Origin: Orientallactaga sibirica
Lineage: Eukaryota > Chordata > Mammalia > Rodentia > Dipodidae
DNA length: 64,000 nucleotides
Direction of reading: 5' to 3'
NCBI GenBank assembly: GCA_036365145.1
Contig: JAEOAD010000005.1
Span: 1,550,001-1,614,000 of the forward strand
The translations under genes were made by a program, and so were the position numbers. How positions within the stretch are numbered: position 1 is the first letter of the stretch; each line of letters opens with the position of its first letter. Shown here one piece after another: positions 1-11,375 of the stretch. The notes beneath the pieces are model-generated. The model was given only the letters and a program-made list of their open reading frames with translations, ran no database searches and was not told the origin of the DNA.

Positions 1-827
1 AATCTGTCACTGGTTGGAATTCAGTCCCCATGGTTGACTTCATTTATTTGATGGAGGCAATAAAAGTTGTGGCTCTGTAGATTATCCAATTTTACTCTTG
101 CTCAAATGGAAGTAGTTTTCTTTTCCAGCTTTTGACATTGCAAGCAGAATAACTCTGCCAAGATAATCTTAAAGAAAAAGAACACAATTATAGTATATGA
201 CAGTGCCAAAATATTTGTGTTAAAGTCATAGTAGAGAGAAAGATGTGGCATTTTCACAGAGCTGGAGAGGACAATGGAAAAGGAGACTGAAGAACGAATG
301 CACCCCATTTTCCTTTGGCCCTTGACCCTTAGCTTCTTCTCTCCCCTATGTGGGGAGATGATCGTGGTTGCCACAGCCAGCCTGGGAAGAGGAGAATTTC
401 TTATGGCTGGGGTATGTTCCTGCTTTGTTTTTCCTCCTATCTTAACTCTCCCTAAGATAAACTTCAGAATTTACCATAAAAAAGAATGAATGCACATATT
501 GTTTTTAACTAATCTTGCATTTCAAATTTAAATATAGCAAAAAATATGTATTTATTGGAAATAGTTAAATTTAGCCAATGGAGTTGATTTAATCATTATA
601 ATTGCTTTGATTAATTTATGAAATGATATTACTAATGAGAGTTTCTGAAAAAATTGTTGCTATGCCTACTACAGTGATTTTACAAAAATTTAAAAAGAAT
701 TAGTTACTTATTTTAAAAGAAGGTTGTATATGTTTTCTAGAGGAAAATCATCATTTAGCTTAAAATAGATTATGGAAAGCAAACAGGATACAGTGCTCTA
801 TGGGCAAATTTCAAGTTTATGTTTTTC
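1..827. other. unique AT-rich DNA, no gene seen
   Basis: No recognisable repeat or exon. Open frames on both strands (for example 274-489) are short, lack recognisable motifs and look like chance. The stretch becomes very AT-rich after about 480. Confidence 0.6.
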
Positions 828-1029
828 ATTTTTATTTATTTATTTGAAAGAGAGAGAGAATGAGGGAGATAGAAAGAATAGGCCTGCCAGGGCCCCTAGC
901 CACTGTAAATGAACCAGACACATGTGCCACCTTGTGCATCTGCCTCTACACGGGTCCTAGGGAATCAAACCTTGGTTCTTTGGCTGTGCAGGCAAGCGTC
1001 TTAATGGCTAAGTTGTCTCTTCAGGACTC
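828..1029 (-). mobile_element. DIP SINE, antisense
   Basis: Reads on the plus strand as the T/A-rich tail (TTTATTTATTTATTTGAAAG), a GA tract, then the body ending in a degraded copy of the head. On its own strand the element runs from the tRNA-like head near 1029 to the A-rich tail near 828. The pol III A and B boxes are mutated, so it is an old inert copy. DIP elements are non-autonomous and are copied by L1 machinery. Confidence 0.85.
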
Positions 1030-2330
1030 AAGTTTATGTTTCTGAAATATTTGTTCCACATTTTATTAGATAAGTTGAATTCAACATGGGGACGAAGGAC
1101 AGCACTATGAATTAGTGAATGTCGCATTAATAGGTTCTGTAAAGAACTCTTCACCACCACCCTCGGCCCTCTGGTAAGAGGAAGTAGGCTTCCTTCATAT
1201 TTTCACAGATTCTCAGTCTAGTGTTTCAGCAGGAGTTCAGGACTGCTAAGGTCAGTAGTTCCTATACAGCCATTCTTCCAACCAGTTGTACATGAATAAA
1301 GTCACTTCTCCTACATTTTCAAGACTGATGGCATTTACATGTGATTTTTCAAAGGTTCAATTCTATCTGTCAATATTTTAAGAGCCTGGTTATTCCATAT
1401 CATGCTTTCTGCCTCTTTAAGCTCCTGAGCATGTTAAGTCTGAAAGACATTGTGATTTCTGTTCACTTTGATAAATAAATTAACAGAACACTTAGACGGG
1501 GCAAGACAAAACTGGGAAAGAAAGCAAAAGTCTATGTGTGCATGGGAACCCTTTGGAAGATTTTTAATAACTGCAAATTGTGAAAGTTGCTATTTGACTC
1601 TGTAAGGCAGTTTTTCAAACTATAAACTTGACAGCTATGAAGCATGTGTCTATAATGTTGCAAGAACAGAATGTTCTGCCTCAGCTCTCACCACAGTGGA
1701 GACAAGATGATTGTCTCTATAATTGACACCATTTTTGTCTGACTAATCATCAAACATTGCAGACTTCCCTTGCCGTCTTGGATAATTACATCTTGATTAG
1801 CATCGGCATCTTTCGTATGGCATCAAGAGGGTGGGTGGGAAAGCTGTCAAAGTGAGTCAATTAAAATTACCAACACTGTCTTAAGGTCACTTCAGACGTG
1901 TTCCTAAGGCACGATATGGATGGTAGTAAATAATTTATGAATACCAAAGGAGTTAAAATTTACATACAGATGGTGTTTTAGACTAAGGCATTAAATAAGT
2001 CAATGAAAATGAGCAAAACACAGATCGCTCCAGTTAAGACATTTCCCTTTTAAAAAGCTGGACAAACAATTTCTAGATAAAGCACAAGTCATTCAGATTT
2101 CTCAAGAGAGTTTAATTCATACCCAAAAGAAAGAGTCACTTTAATGAATGCAAATCATTTTTAGTATATACATTGCATTCTATTATGCAAGAGCTACAGT
2201 CACTACAAGGCCATATGTGACTTATACAGAATAAAGTGTCCCAAGCACATGTAAGGCCTTAACCCCAAGTCTGTGTGACTTCAGAGGCCCCACTCCTGAT
2301 TGTGTGCAAATTTCCCATCTGATACAGCTT
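1030..2330. other. unique sequence, possible conserved non-coding segment
   Basis: No SINE, LINE or LTR recognised. The part at about 1690-1960 is of higher complexity than its surroundings and carries several TAAT-type homeodomain core sites and GATTA motifs. That could suit an ancient enhancer, but no conservation data are available here. No exon with splice sites and coding bias is visible. Confidence 0.45.
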
Positions 2331-2583
2331 TTTTTTAAAGTTTATTTTTATTTTTATTATGTGAGAGAGAAAGAAAGAAAGAGAGAGCAAGAGAGAGAAA
2401 GCAAGCAAGAGAGAGAGAGAGAGAGAGAGAGAGAAAATGGGTGCACCATAGCCTGTAGCCACTGCAAACTCCAGAAACATGTGCTACCTCATGCATCTGG
2501 CTTATGTGGGTTCTGGGGAGTCAAACCTGGGTCCTGAGCCTTTGCAGGCAAGCACCTTAACAGCTAAGCCATCTCTCCAACCC
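2331..2583 (-). mobile_element. DIP SINE, antisense, long GA tract
   Basis: Full-length antisense DIP with a GA/GAAA tract at about 2362-2434. The flanks CTGATACAGCTTT (about 2320) and CTGATATAGATTT (about 2584) look like a diverged target-site duplication. The small frames on both strands here are translations of the GA tract. Confidence 0.88.
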
Positions 2584-4485
2584 TGATATAGATTTTATAA
2601 TGGGAACTCATGTCCACTGAGGATCTAATATGGATCTAATCTAATATGGTCTTTGTTTTATGGAAATGTACAAGCTAGTTGAAATCATCTGATGCAACCA
2701 TACATTTCTAGTGTATATTTAACTATATTATTTTTTTCTCTCATCTTGGAGATAAGCCTTGTAAAAGCATATATACATACATAAAAGCAAACACACAATA
2801 TACATACATATATATATAAACTTTTTTCCTGTCTCTCTTGGCAAGTCCTCAGAGAGCCTCCTCTTGTATAATAATAAAGAGACCGTGTTTGCACTAGGCA
2901 GCTTTCTTAACCTGCTTCCTGTCTGTAGAAAGCTGGCAGCTTGCAGTCTACTTCCTAATTTGAACAATCTCGGGCAGTGAAGGGTCCAAGCTGGTGGTGC
3001 CTTGGTCAGGTTAATTCTTTTTATTATTTTTTCTGCAAATGTCTATGCCCAAGAGGGGCAGTAAAATCTTTCTGAAATTTGACTATGGTAAGTTGTGTGT
3101 GGCACTGCTTCAAAGACGCCTAAGCTTCTTTGTCCAGTAGAACGTCAGAGGGACGTGCATGGGGCATGATTGTGCTGCCCTCTGTTTCCTCACGACCCGT
3201 CGTTTCCCCTTGAGAGTCACCTTAATGGACTCTCCTTGAGAAAGTCATCAAGGCCGAGGAAATGAACTGGAGGTGAGAAGCCTCCTACTTCTGCAGTCTA
3301 AGGGAGCCCGCTGTCTCTAAATTCTGCTTTCCTCTCGTTCCTTATTTCTGTCTTCAGTACCTCGTTATTCTCCGCTGAAGGATGGATGACCTGCCACTCT
3401 GAACACTCGAGTTCCTTCTTATCCAGATAGACAGGCTATTATGTAAATTTTCACATCTCTGACATTCCTAACTTTTCCTACAATTAACTAGGTCTGTCTG
3501 TCTTTTTGAAAATGCCAAAAACTTTCTCTCTTTTGGGTTTTCTAGCTAGGTTTTCAGCCTTCAGCACATTCTCCACCTTTTTTTTTTTTCTTGTTACACC
3601 ATTTTCTCTTGTTTATTAACTGTTGTATCACAGACTGTCCCCAAATGTAGCTGTGTCTTAATCAAAACAATTATTTTATTTGTTTTTGACCTAATGAGAC
3701 GGCATTCAAGCCAGACCTGTTCAGGAAATGAAGACATCTGCCTTATGTTAGTCTACATTTTCCAAAAGGGCAATTGCCTGGATCCAGCATCTTCTTCTTC
3801 CGGCCAGCTTTTCTGTCTACATGTGACATAAACTACATAAAAATAGTGCGTCTCACATAAAAATACCACTTCTAAAAGGGTGAAGAGTCAAAGACCCAGC
3901 CTTGAAAGCCACATTTTGCTTGGCTGTATTTAATATGCCCATCATGTCACAAAGTCATCTCAGATTTCAGTATGTAACAGCAGGCTCACTATTTGATGGA
4001 AGTCCAAAAGGCCACCTAAATAAAATAGGAGTAAGCCACGGAAATAGAAGGGCCATTGAAGCCTTCTTTTAGGGTACTCTACCACAGCAGAAGAATTCAG
4101 TGAATGAACTCAGCTGTATTTCTGTATTCTTCGATTCCTATTGACTAAAAGTTGTCACTTTATAGTGGTAGAAATCAAAATTTACAAAACTTGAAGTAGT
4201 TCATAAAATATATGCCCAGTAACCGAAAGAGTGCCATGTCCTATTGCAAAATTATCAGGAAATAATGAACAGATAACGCATAAGTAGATTAACAACGAAT
4301 TTATCTTTTAAATATTTATTTTTGTTTATATTCATTAGGAGAATTTTCTTTTTCACAGATTTAGATTTATTTGTTATTCTTCCAATTCACTAATCCTTGT
4401 CATAGTTAAGCTCTAACAATTTGGCATTTATACATCTTTAAGTATCTTATTTTGTTTGAGTTTTTAAACTAGATTTGTCAACTTT
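2584..4485. other. unique sequence, nothing recognised
   Basis: About 1.9 kb without a repeat I can name. There is a loose CATA/TA-rich patch at about 2766-2820 and a T run at 3580-3591. Base composition is more balanced at 3000-4000 than elsewhere. Open frames are short and motif-free. It could be old regulatory or intronic DNA. Confidence 0.5.
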
Positions 4486-4562
4486 ATTTATTTATTCATT
4501 TATTTATTTGCAGGCAGAGAGAGACGAGAGGAGAATGACAGAGGCAGAGAGACGGTATGGGC
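4486..4562 (-). mobile_element. DIP SINE tail fragment
   Basis: Only the T/A-rich tail and GA tract of an antisense DIP are present. The body stops abruptly where L1 sequence begins, so it is truncated or was overwritten. Confidence 0.6.
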
Positions 4563-5540
4563 ACCGTTTTTCACATAAATATAAGAAATAGTCTTAAAAT
4601 TTACATGGAAGCACAAAAGAGCCTGGATAGGCAAAGCTATGCTGAGTAAGCAGACTACTACGAGTTATCACATGATTTTAAGTTATGCTTCATATCCATT
4701 GTAGAAGAATTGTACTGATACAAGAATAGACATGCAGATCAGTGTAATAGAATAGAAGATCACAGAACAAGCCCATGCATGTACTGAGTTTTGAAGAGGC
4801 CAAAAATACAAATTGGAGAAAAGATAGCATCTTTACTACATGGTGCTGGGAAAACTCGTAATTGGTATGTAGAAGAATGCAGCTCTATCCTTATCTCCCA
4901 CCTTGCACAAAACTCAACTCTGCATGGTTAAATGACTCCGATGTAACACGTGAAATGTTCAAATGGGGAAAATAGGGAGAACATTTCAAGACATGACTAT
5001 CAGGAAGGACTTTCTGAACAGGCCCCCAGTGACCTCATAAATACAGAAAACAATTAACAAATAGAGTTTCATGGAGCTAAAAAGTTATTGTACAGCTAAG
5101 GAAATTGTTAATCCAATGAAGACACATTCTACAAAATGGGGAAAAATCACTAACTATACATCTGACAAAAGGTCAATATCTAAAATATACAAAGGACTCA
5201 AAACTTAACAATAAAAAAGAAGTTAACTTAATCAAAGAATGGAACATGGAACTGAACAGAGAGTTCTGTAAGAAAGAAATACAAGTGGCTAGTAATTACA
5301 CATAAGGAGAATTGACATCGCTGGCCATCAGGAAAAGGCTACGTAAAGCTATTTCAGATTCCATCTCACCATTGTCATTGAATAGCTGTCATCAAAACCA
5401 AAAAAATCAAATTACAGAAACTTCTGGAGAGGTTGAGGGGAAAGAGGAACTTTTATTTCTTGCTGATGGGAGTATAAACTGGTGCAGCTATTGTGGAAAG
5501 TAGTGTGGAGGTTTCTCAAAAAGCTAGAAGTAGACCTACT
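4563..5540 (+). mobile_element. LINE-1 fragment, 3' part of ORF2
   Basis: Plus-strand DNA matches the 3' end of L1 ORF2, the segment downstream of the reverse transcriptase domain. It includes the familiar stretches around AAAAGAGCCTGGATAG, TCTGACAAAAGGTCAATAT and CATCGCTGGCCATCAG. Stops and frameshifts break the frame throughout. Only a 63-codon piece (5312-5503) stays open. The fragment lacks ORF1 and most of ORF2, so it is a dead copy. It ends where the LTR begins. Confidence 0.85.
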
Positions 5541-6085
5541 GTGTGGTTTGATTCAGGTGACCCCCATAAACTTAAGTGTTCTGGATGCTAGGTTCCCCAG
5601 CTGATGGACCTGCTGTGGTGGTTTGATTCAGGTGACCCCCATAAACCTAGGTGTTCTGGATGCTAGGTTCCCCAGCTGATGGACCTGCTGTGGTGGTTTG
5701 ATTCAGGTGACCCCCATAAACTTAAGTGTTCTGGATGCTAGGTTCCCCAGCTGATGGACCTGCTGTGGTGGTTTGATTCAGGTGACCCCCATAAACTTAA
5801 GTGTTCTGGATGCTAGGTTCCCCAGCTGATGGCAATTGGAAATTAATGCCTCCTGGAGGCGGTGTATTGTTGAGGGAGGGCTTATGGGTGCTCTAGCCAG
5901 TTTCCCCTTGCCAGTGTTCAGCACACTCTCCTGTTGCTATGGTCCACCTTATGTTGGCCAGGGGGTGATGTCCACCCTCTGCTCATGCCATCATTTTCCT
6001 TTTTCATCATGGAGCTTCCCCCTTTAGCCTGTAAGCCAAAATAAACCTCTTTTTCCCCACAAGCTGCTCTTGATTGGGTGAAAAT
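5541..6085 (+). mobile_element. MaLR-type LTR with amplified 5' end
   Basis: The stretch has the layout of a rodent MaLR LTR: a TGTGGTGGTTTGATTCAGG start, a GC-richer middle, and a polyadenylation signal in AAAATAAACCTC at about 6040. No internal MaLR sequence or second LTR follows, so it behaves as a solo LTR. The 3' end after about 6085 is lost or diverged. The first 75 bp are present four times. MaLR elements are non-autonomous relatives of ERVL. No protein is encoded here. Confidence 0.8.
5544..5832 (+). repeat. 75-bp tandem repeat, about four copies
   Basis: The start TGGTTTGATTCAGGTGAC recurs at 5544, 5619, 5694 and 5769, exactly 75 bp apart. Copies differ at only a few positions (for example AAACTTAAG against AAACCTAGG), so the amplification is recent compared with the age of the LTR. 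The last copy runs into the rest of the LTR. Confidence 0.97.
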
Positions 6086-6170
6086 AACTATTGTTTCTGA
6101 TGTTTTATTGAAATATATAAGAAAGGTTTATATTGTAATTAAAAATGCCCACATATAATAATACCATATA

Positions 6171-6171
<1 letters not shown>

Positions 6172-6201
<30 letters not shown>
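6172..6201 (+). repeat. (AAT)n microsatellite
   Basis: About ten AAT units lie downstream (on the minus strand) of the HESX1 relic. They may derive from the A-rich tail of that retrocopy or be independent. Confidence 0.85.
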
Positions 6202-6329
6202 CTCACAAAAATGACAATATACTGATTAAATGCGGGAAAAAAACCCTTAATTTGCAACACCTGCTCTTTTCATTGAAGCTTCATGATGTTCTGCAATGGG
6301 AGATAATTTTGTGTGTTCAATTTTTTATC

Positions 6330-6893
6330 TATTTCAGGGAGTTGTGTTGAAATTTTTTTTTTTTTCTAGTAGGAACTGTGATTCTCTGTGGGACCTCTTT
6401 AGCTTTGCACTGTGATTTTAGAACCAAATCTGTATTCTGTCTTCCTCAAGGTTCAAGGTTTGAGCTAATTCTTCTCTGATATCAATGGCAGGATAGCAGT
6501 TGACTCTATAAAGATTTTCCAATACTTCAACCTGGTTTGGAGTGAAAGCAGTTCTTGGTCTCTGGCCTCTGTACCAGTTCAGCTCTCTGTTCAGCGAAAG
6601 TCTTTCTGAAGCTGAGAGGCAACTTTCATATTTCACAGCTAGTTCTGCCTGCAGCCTGCACTGAGGGATCCACGGCACAAGGAAATGAGGTTCCACAGGG
6701 AAGATTTAGAACCCGTGTGCACAGGTTGCCATCTTTCTCTGAAGAGCTGCGGGTGTCTAACTAGGGTGTGTGGGGTCTCAGCGATAGAGCAGTCTTTTCT
6801 TCTGGTCCAGGGCTAAGACGCTCTCAATGGAAAAGGAGAAGGGAGAGGGTATGTCTTCCCAAGCTGAGCATCTTCCTGAAGGCTGGGAGACAT
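6330..6893 (-). pseudogene. HESX1 processed pseudogene
   Basis: HESX1 is a paired-like homeobox repressor of forebrain and pituitary development, about 185 residues in mammals. The relic starts at an intact ATG (6893-6891) followed by MSPSLQEDAQLG. The segment FSFSIESVLALDQKK follows in a second frame, then DTRSSSEKDGNLC in a third. The linker [17 protein letters not shown] and the homeodomain (RPRTAF near 6560 to IQIWF at 6421) come next. A TAA at 6420-6418 replaces the glutamine at homeodomain position 50. The tail AKLKRSHRESQF and a recognisable C-terminal end follow to about 6333. All segments lie in order without introns, although the parent gene has several exons, so this is an L1-mediated retrocopy. 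At least three frame changes and two stops disable it. I see no clear poly(A) tail or target duplication, so the outer ends are uncertain. Confidence 0.93.
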
Positions 6894-7080
6894 CCTCTTC
6901 TGAGTGGCACAGACCAGGACTTTTCTGCTGGCTCCCGCCCCACGTGTACCCTCCAAAGTATTTTATATACAAAAAAAGCATTGTCCAGGATATTGAAGAA
7001 ATGGAAATATTCACCTACTTCTACTACAAATTCAAATTGATTTTGCTCCTTTTGAAAATCATTTGTCACTTGTAGTAGTT
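6894..7080 (-). other. possible 5' UTR of the HESX1 retrocopy
   Basis: This lies directly upstream of the pseudogene start codon. Open frames run through it on both strands but show no known motif. It may be transcribed leader carried with the retrocopy or unrelated flank. Confidence 0.35.
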
Positions 7081-7904
7081 CTGAATGTTAACTCTCCTAT
7101 TCTACTTTATTTGCATGGGTTAAAGAAATAAGAAATGCCCCATGTTACCTATTTTAATAATTCTAATATGCACTTTCCTTTTCATATATTTAAAGTTTTA
7201 ACCTAAAAAATGTGTTTTTCCACTTAATTCTAATCAGTGAGATTCTTATACTTAGTTTTCTAAATTACTAAGACAATCTTAACCAAGATAAGTACAATTC
7301 AATTTATACAATATTCACAAAATGGAGTAACATGGACCACTATTTATAACCACTATTCTTTTCTGTTGCTACAAAACCTAGACATGGTTATTACCTGTTT
7401 ATAAATATTATAATTATACACAACAAAGGAATTTTATAAGATATCAGACTATTTATTTCTGTATCTTATAAAACTACCCTCTATGTATAAAATTAATTAT
7501 TTCTAAAATGTTTAATAATTTTCTGCACAAATAATTATATTTCAATTTATTTATGGCTTGTTGCACAAGCATAAATGGCTATGAATTGTCTTTTTTGAAC
7601 AGAACATGACCATGGCTCTATATAAAGAATTAAATCTGTGTTTATTTTCCTATTTAAGCTACATGTTTGAAATATGTATTAATTTAAAATATTATGTTGA
7701 TTACATACACAAATCCAAAGATCTACCAAAAATATGTAATAAAATGCCAATAGCAGTGTGGTCTCTATAATGAAAATATATGCAAAAAAGAATTAATTAA
7801 TTCTAGACTGGAAAAGGAATAAAAAGTTGTGAGATGGTTACATAAACAATACAGTAGAGAAAATAACTGATTTCTTGATGACAATGCATTATTACATTTT
7901 AATT
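7081..7904. other. AT-rich DNA, nothing recognised
   Basis: Very AT-rich with many short A and T runs. No repeat, exon or RNA gene recognised. Confidence 0.6.
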
Positions 7905-8037
7905 TTGAGAAAATGTTTCTCTGTAGCCCAAAGTGGCCAGGAACTCACTATCTATTCCAGAATGACTCTGAAATAGCAATCCTCCTGCCTCAGCCTCTCA
8001 AGTAATGGGATTACAGGTCTAAACCACCATACCAACT
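7905..8037 (-). mobile_element. old B1-like SINE, antisense
   Basis: Reads as a diverged reverse complement of B1, from a GAAAATGTTTCTCTGTAGCCC-like right end to GGGATTACAGGTCTAAACCACCAT. The divergence and the ATTACAGG variant suggest a proto-B1 age class. Confidence 0.7.
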
Positions 8038-8070
8038 TAAGATAAACTAGTCTTAAAAAATTTTTAATTT

Positions 8071-8279
8071 GGGTTTGAGAGATGCCTTAGTGGTTAAAGC
8101 ACTTGCCAGCAAAGCTAAAGGACCCAGGTTCAGTTCCCCAGGATCCACATAAAAGCCAGATGCTCAAGGTGGCTCATGTGGGAGTTTGTTTGCAGTGGTT
8201 AGAGGCCCTGGCATATCAATTCTCTTTCTATATTTGGTTTTCTTTCCCTCACCTTCTCTCTCAAATAAATAAATAATAT
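8071..8279 (+). mobile_element. DIP SINE
   Basis: Sense copy with head GAGAGATGCCTTAGTGG, a B-box-like GGTTCAGTTCCCC, and an AAATAAATAAAT tail. The CT tract is eroded, so it is an older copy. Confidence 0.85.
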
Positions 8280-10069
8280 AAAAATTTGAGTAAAAAAGCA
8301 AATCAAAGTTTGAAAATATGGTATTATTCAATTAATAATTCCACTTTAGTGTGTAAGCATGTAAATGTATATAAATGTTATTAATAGAAATGAATGTGTG
8401 AAACTATTAAAAAAATAGGAGCAATTACACAAATAATGAAAAATACCTACTATATGAGAGAACCAAGGAGTGGTGCTAGGGCTATAGTTTCCCGGGTAAC
8501 GTCAGCTGGAAGAAAATGCCAGGAGAACTTTAAGCACATGTGTGCACTTTATGATGCTTCAAGATCAAGAGTAGGGTCAGGGGCAGATGGGAATTTCTGT
8601 CACCTCCCCTACTTCTCTACTTGGAGTCAATATTTTGAGCAGAAGACCACTAGCATAAGGATAAACTAGAAAAATAAATTAATTTTAGGATTTATACAAG
8701 CAATGAATTCCATTTGCCCCTAAATATTTAACACTTTGTTAAAAAGAAGAAAAATAGGTACTTTGACAAATGGATCTACTTAGATGCATGAGTACCAATT
8801 TTGATACATAATATATAATACAAATGTAACTTTTAATGTATGCAAAGAATTCCTGTATTTGTTCCATAGCCCATAATGTAATTGCTACCTTTACTGGAAA
8901 GACCTATAAAAGTGTCACCAAAACACTATAAACATTATTTATTTCCTTTGTCTCCACTTATTTAGACACATCTAGGACAAGATAAACTATATCCACTAAG
9001 TAAATTGATATAAAAACAATTTATTCTTTCTTCAGTTGCTACTTTTACTTGGTTATCATTCATACATTTAGTTAAGAATCAAATGTATATTGATTATGCA
9101 TCTGTATTTGTAAAATTTGGAGAAACACAGATTAACTGCCAAAGCATTACTCCATATCAAGCTAACATTTTACTGCCAACTTTCCATGACACTTACTTGA
9201 CAATTTGATGCAACACAAGTGTATTGTTGCAAAGTTTCATAATCTGAACAGTGCAATGATTTTAAAAAATATAATTTTTAAGTCTGGAGCACAATGTTCA
9301 ACAACACACAGCTTTTCAAAGAAATAAACCAAAGACAGAGCTGCACGGCAGTAAATGAAAGTCAATGGTGGAAAAGAAGAAAAGGTTTTACATGAGAGAC
9401 ACTTCAAGAAATTGCAAAAGGTAAAGGATAGATGAGAACGAAAAAGAGAACGAGGAGCACATGATTACGATAAAGCCCACCTTGAGAGTACATGAAAGAT
9501 ACAAAAGGTAACAAAAGATTCTGCACGCAGTGTGTGGAGCTGTGAAGGAACACAGGCCAAGGCTGGTGGGCGAGCCACAGTTAGTGACTCATACAGCTTC
9601 TGGGAAACATCGCAGGTGCTCCGGACCAAGAATGCAAGGGATGGAACTTGTTCACTTAGAGCTGAAGGAGGCAGACAGAACATAGAAACTCAGTGAAACA
9701 AAATCGTTACAAGGAGAAATCTTATGAAAAGCACAATTTATTGCTCAGTATACTTTTCCTATTATTCCAATTCCTTTTCATGAGCTCTAGGGAATTTAAT
9801 GCAATAAAATAAAATGATTTTAAACTTTGGTCATTCATATCTACAAGACTTATATAGGCACACCATGACCTTTGAGAATCCATCTTAGATAATGATTCTA
9901 GACAAATATATAATTTACTTTACAAAAATGGTAAGCAAGTGGAAAATTCACAAGAGTTTTTTGTTTTTGTTTTTGTTTTTGTTTTTGTTTTTTAAGAATG
10001 ACGTAGAGGACTACATCTGTTTCCTTTTTTAATGTAGTTGTAACATGCAGGGTTAATATTTTCAAAAAT
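8280..10069. other. AT-rich DNA, nothing recognised
   Basis: About 1.8 kb without a nameable repeat. The frames at 8394-8669 (+) and 9465-9683 (-) have no motif or known similarity that I recognise. The part at 9480-9680 is locally richer in GC. Confidence 0.5.
9957..9992 (+). repeat. (GTTTTT)n microsatellite
   Basis: Six perfect or near-perfect hexanucleotide units, equal to CAAAAA on the other strand. Confidence 0.9.
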
Positions 10070-10254
10070 ATTGAATTTATATTTTCAAAGGCATTAACTC
10101 TTGTCTGAGGTATAATGGGCAAAAGTTTTCTCTCATTCTACTGGCTATTTGTTCACAGTGATGATACTTTCCTTCAGTGTATACAAACTTTATGAAGCCC
10201 CAGTTTTTGATTATTGAGATTTTTCTCTATGCTATTTAACAATTATTAATTTTT
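10070..10254 (-). mobile_element. old LINE-1 fragment, antisense
   Basis: Reads as the reverse complement of the L1 ORF2 3' region, with the familiar phrase around ATAATGGGCAAAAGTTTTCT and CATTCTACTGGCTATTTG. It is short and heavily diverged. Confidence 0.62.
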
Positions 10255-10472
10255 AAAAAATATTTATTTATTTATTTGAAAGCACAGAGAGAGAAAGAAA
10301 TAGAGAGGGGGAGAGGGAGAGAAAGAACCAGGGCCTCCAGCCACAGCAAACAATCTTCAGATGAGTGTGCCACTGTGTGGCTCCAGCTTTATTTGGGTAC
10401 TAGGGAATTGAACCTGGGTTGTCAGCCTTTGCAGTCAAGTGTCTTAACCATTGAGCAATCTCTCCAGCCCCC
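10255..10472 (-). mobile_element. DIP SINE, antisense
   Basis: Complete from tail (TTATTTATTTATTTGAAAG) to head (ATCTCTCCAGCCCC). The flanks ATTATTAATTTTT and ATAATTAATTTTT form a near-perfect target duplication. Confidence 0.9.
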
Positions 10473-10652
10473 ATAATTAATTTTTCAGAACTTCTTACTT
10501 ATCTATAGTCAGCTAAAACTTACAGCCAGTGAGGAAGGAACCTTCTCTTGCTGATCTTTCTATTCCTACATGTATTAGATACTGATTAGACTTACAAAAA
10601 CATTTACTGAGGGAATAGGAAGTCTTAGACATTTGAAAAACAAAGACTGAAG

Positions 10653-10808
10653 CCGGGCGTGGTGGCGCACGCCTTTAATCCCAGCACTCGGGAGGCAGAG
10701 GTAGGAGGATCGCAGTGAGTTCAAGGCCACCCTGAGACTACATAGTGAATTCCAGGTCAGCCTGGGCCAGAGTGAAACCCTACCTCGAAAAACCAAAAAA
10801 AAAAAAAA
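10653..10808 (+). mobile_element. B1 SINE with target duplication
   Basis: Near-consensus B1 (GCCGGGCGTGGTGGCGCACG start, A-rich tail). AAAGACTGAA flanks it at 10642-10651 and 10809-10818. The close match to consensus and the intact duplication mark a fairly young insertion. Confidence 0.95.
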
Positions 10809-10819
10809 AAAGACTGAAA

Positions 10820-11210
10820 TCAAGCACTACCATTCTTGAGGGAAGGTTTAGTATCATTGCCAGGGAAATATAAGAATGTATAGAGCTCCTATCCAGAGAA
10901 CAATCTTTATATAACCATATGCACTTGCAAGTTGGTATGATTGCACACAAATAGTTAATTTATGAAGCTGTGTAAAACATTAGCACAAGCCAGTTACAGT
11001 GATTCATAATGCTGTATAGTGTTTACTCTGTGAAGAGCCCTTTGAGAAGCATAAAGATGCGTAATGTAATGTATAGACCTGTCACTAAAAGTCAGAAGAA
11101 TGAACATTAAAAAAATCAGTTCTAGAAAGGACTCCCAAAAGGTTAAGCACTTCAATAGGATCTAAAGTAGCCAAGCTTTAGGGTAAAACAGATTTTTAAA
11201 AATGTGTTAA
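10820..11210. other. unique sequence, nothing recognised
   Basis: AT-rich spacer between two B1 copies. No gene or repeat recognised. Confidence 0.55.
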
Positions 11211-11211
11211 A

Positions 11212-11375
11212 GGCCAGGAATGGTGGCACACACCTTTAATCGCATCACTCGGGAGGCAAAGGTAGGAGGATCACCATGAGTTTGAGGCCACCCTGAGGCT
11301 ACATAGTGAATTCCAGGTCAGCCTGGGCTAGAGTGAGACCCTACTTCAAAATACCATAATAGTAATAATAATATT
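11212..11375 (+). mobile_element. B1 SINE
   Basis: Sense B1 starting GGCCAGGAATGGTGGCACAC and ending in an ATAATAATAAT-type tail. More diverged than the copy at 10.65 kb. Confidence 0.9.

Noticed and set aside
5544..5832. CRISPR-like array because of regular repeats
   Set aside because: The 75-bp units are directly tandem with no unique spacers and are the start of a MaLR LTR. The DNA is mammalian.
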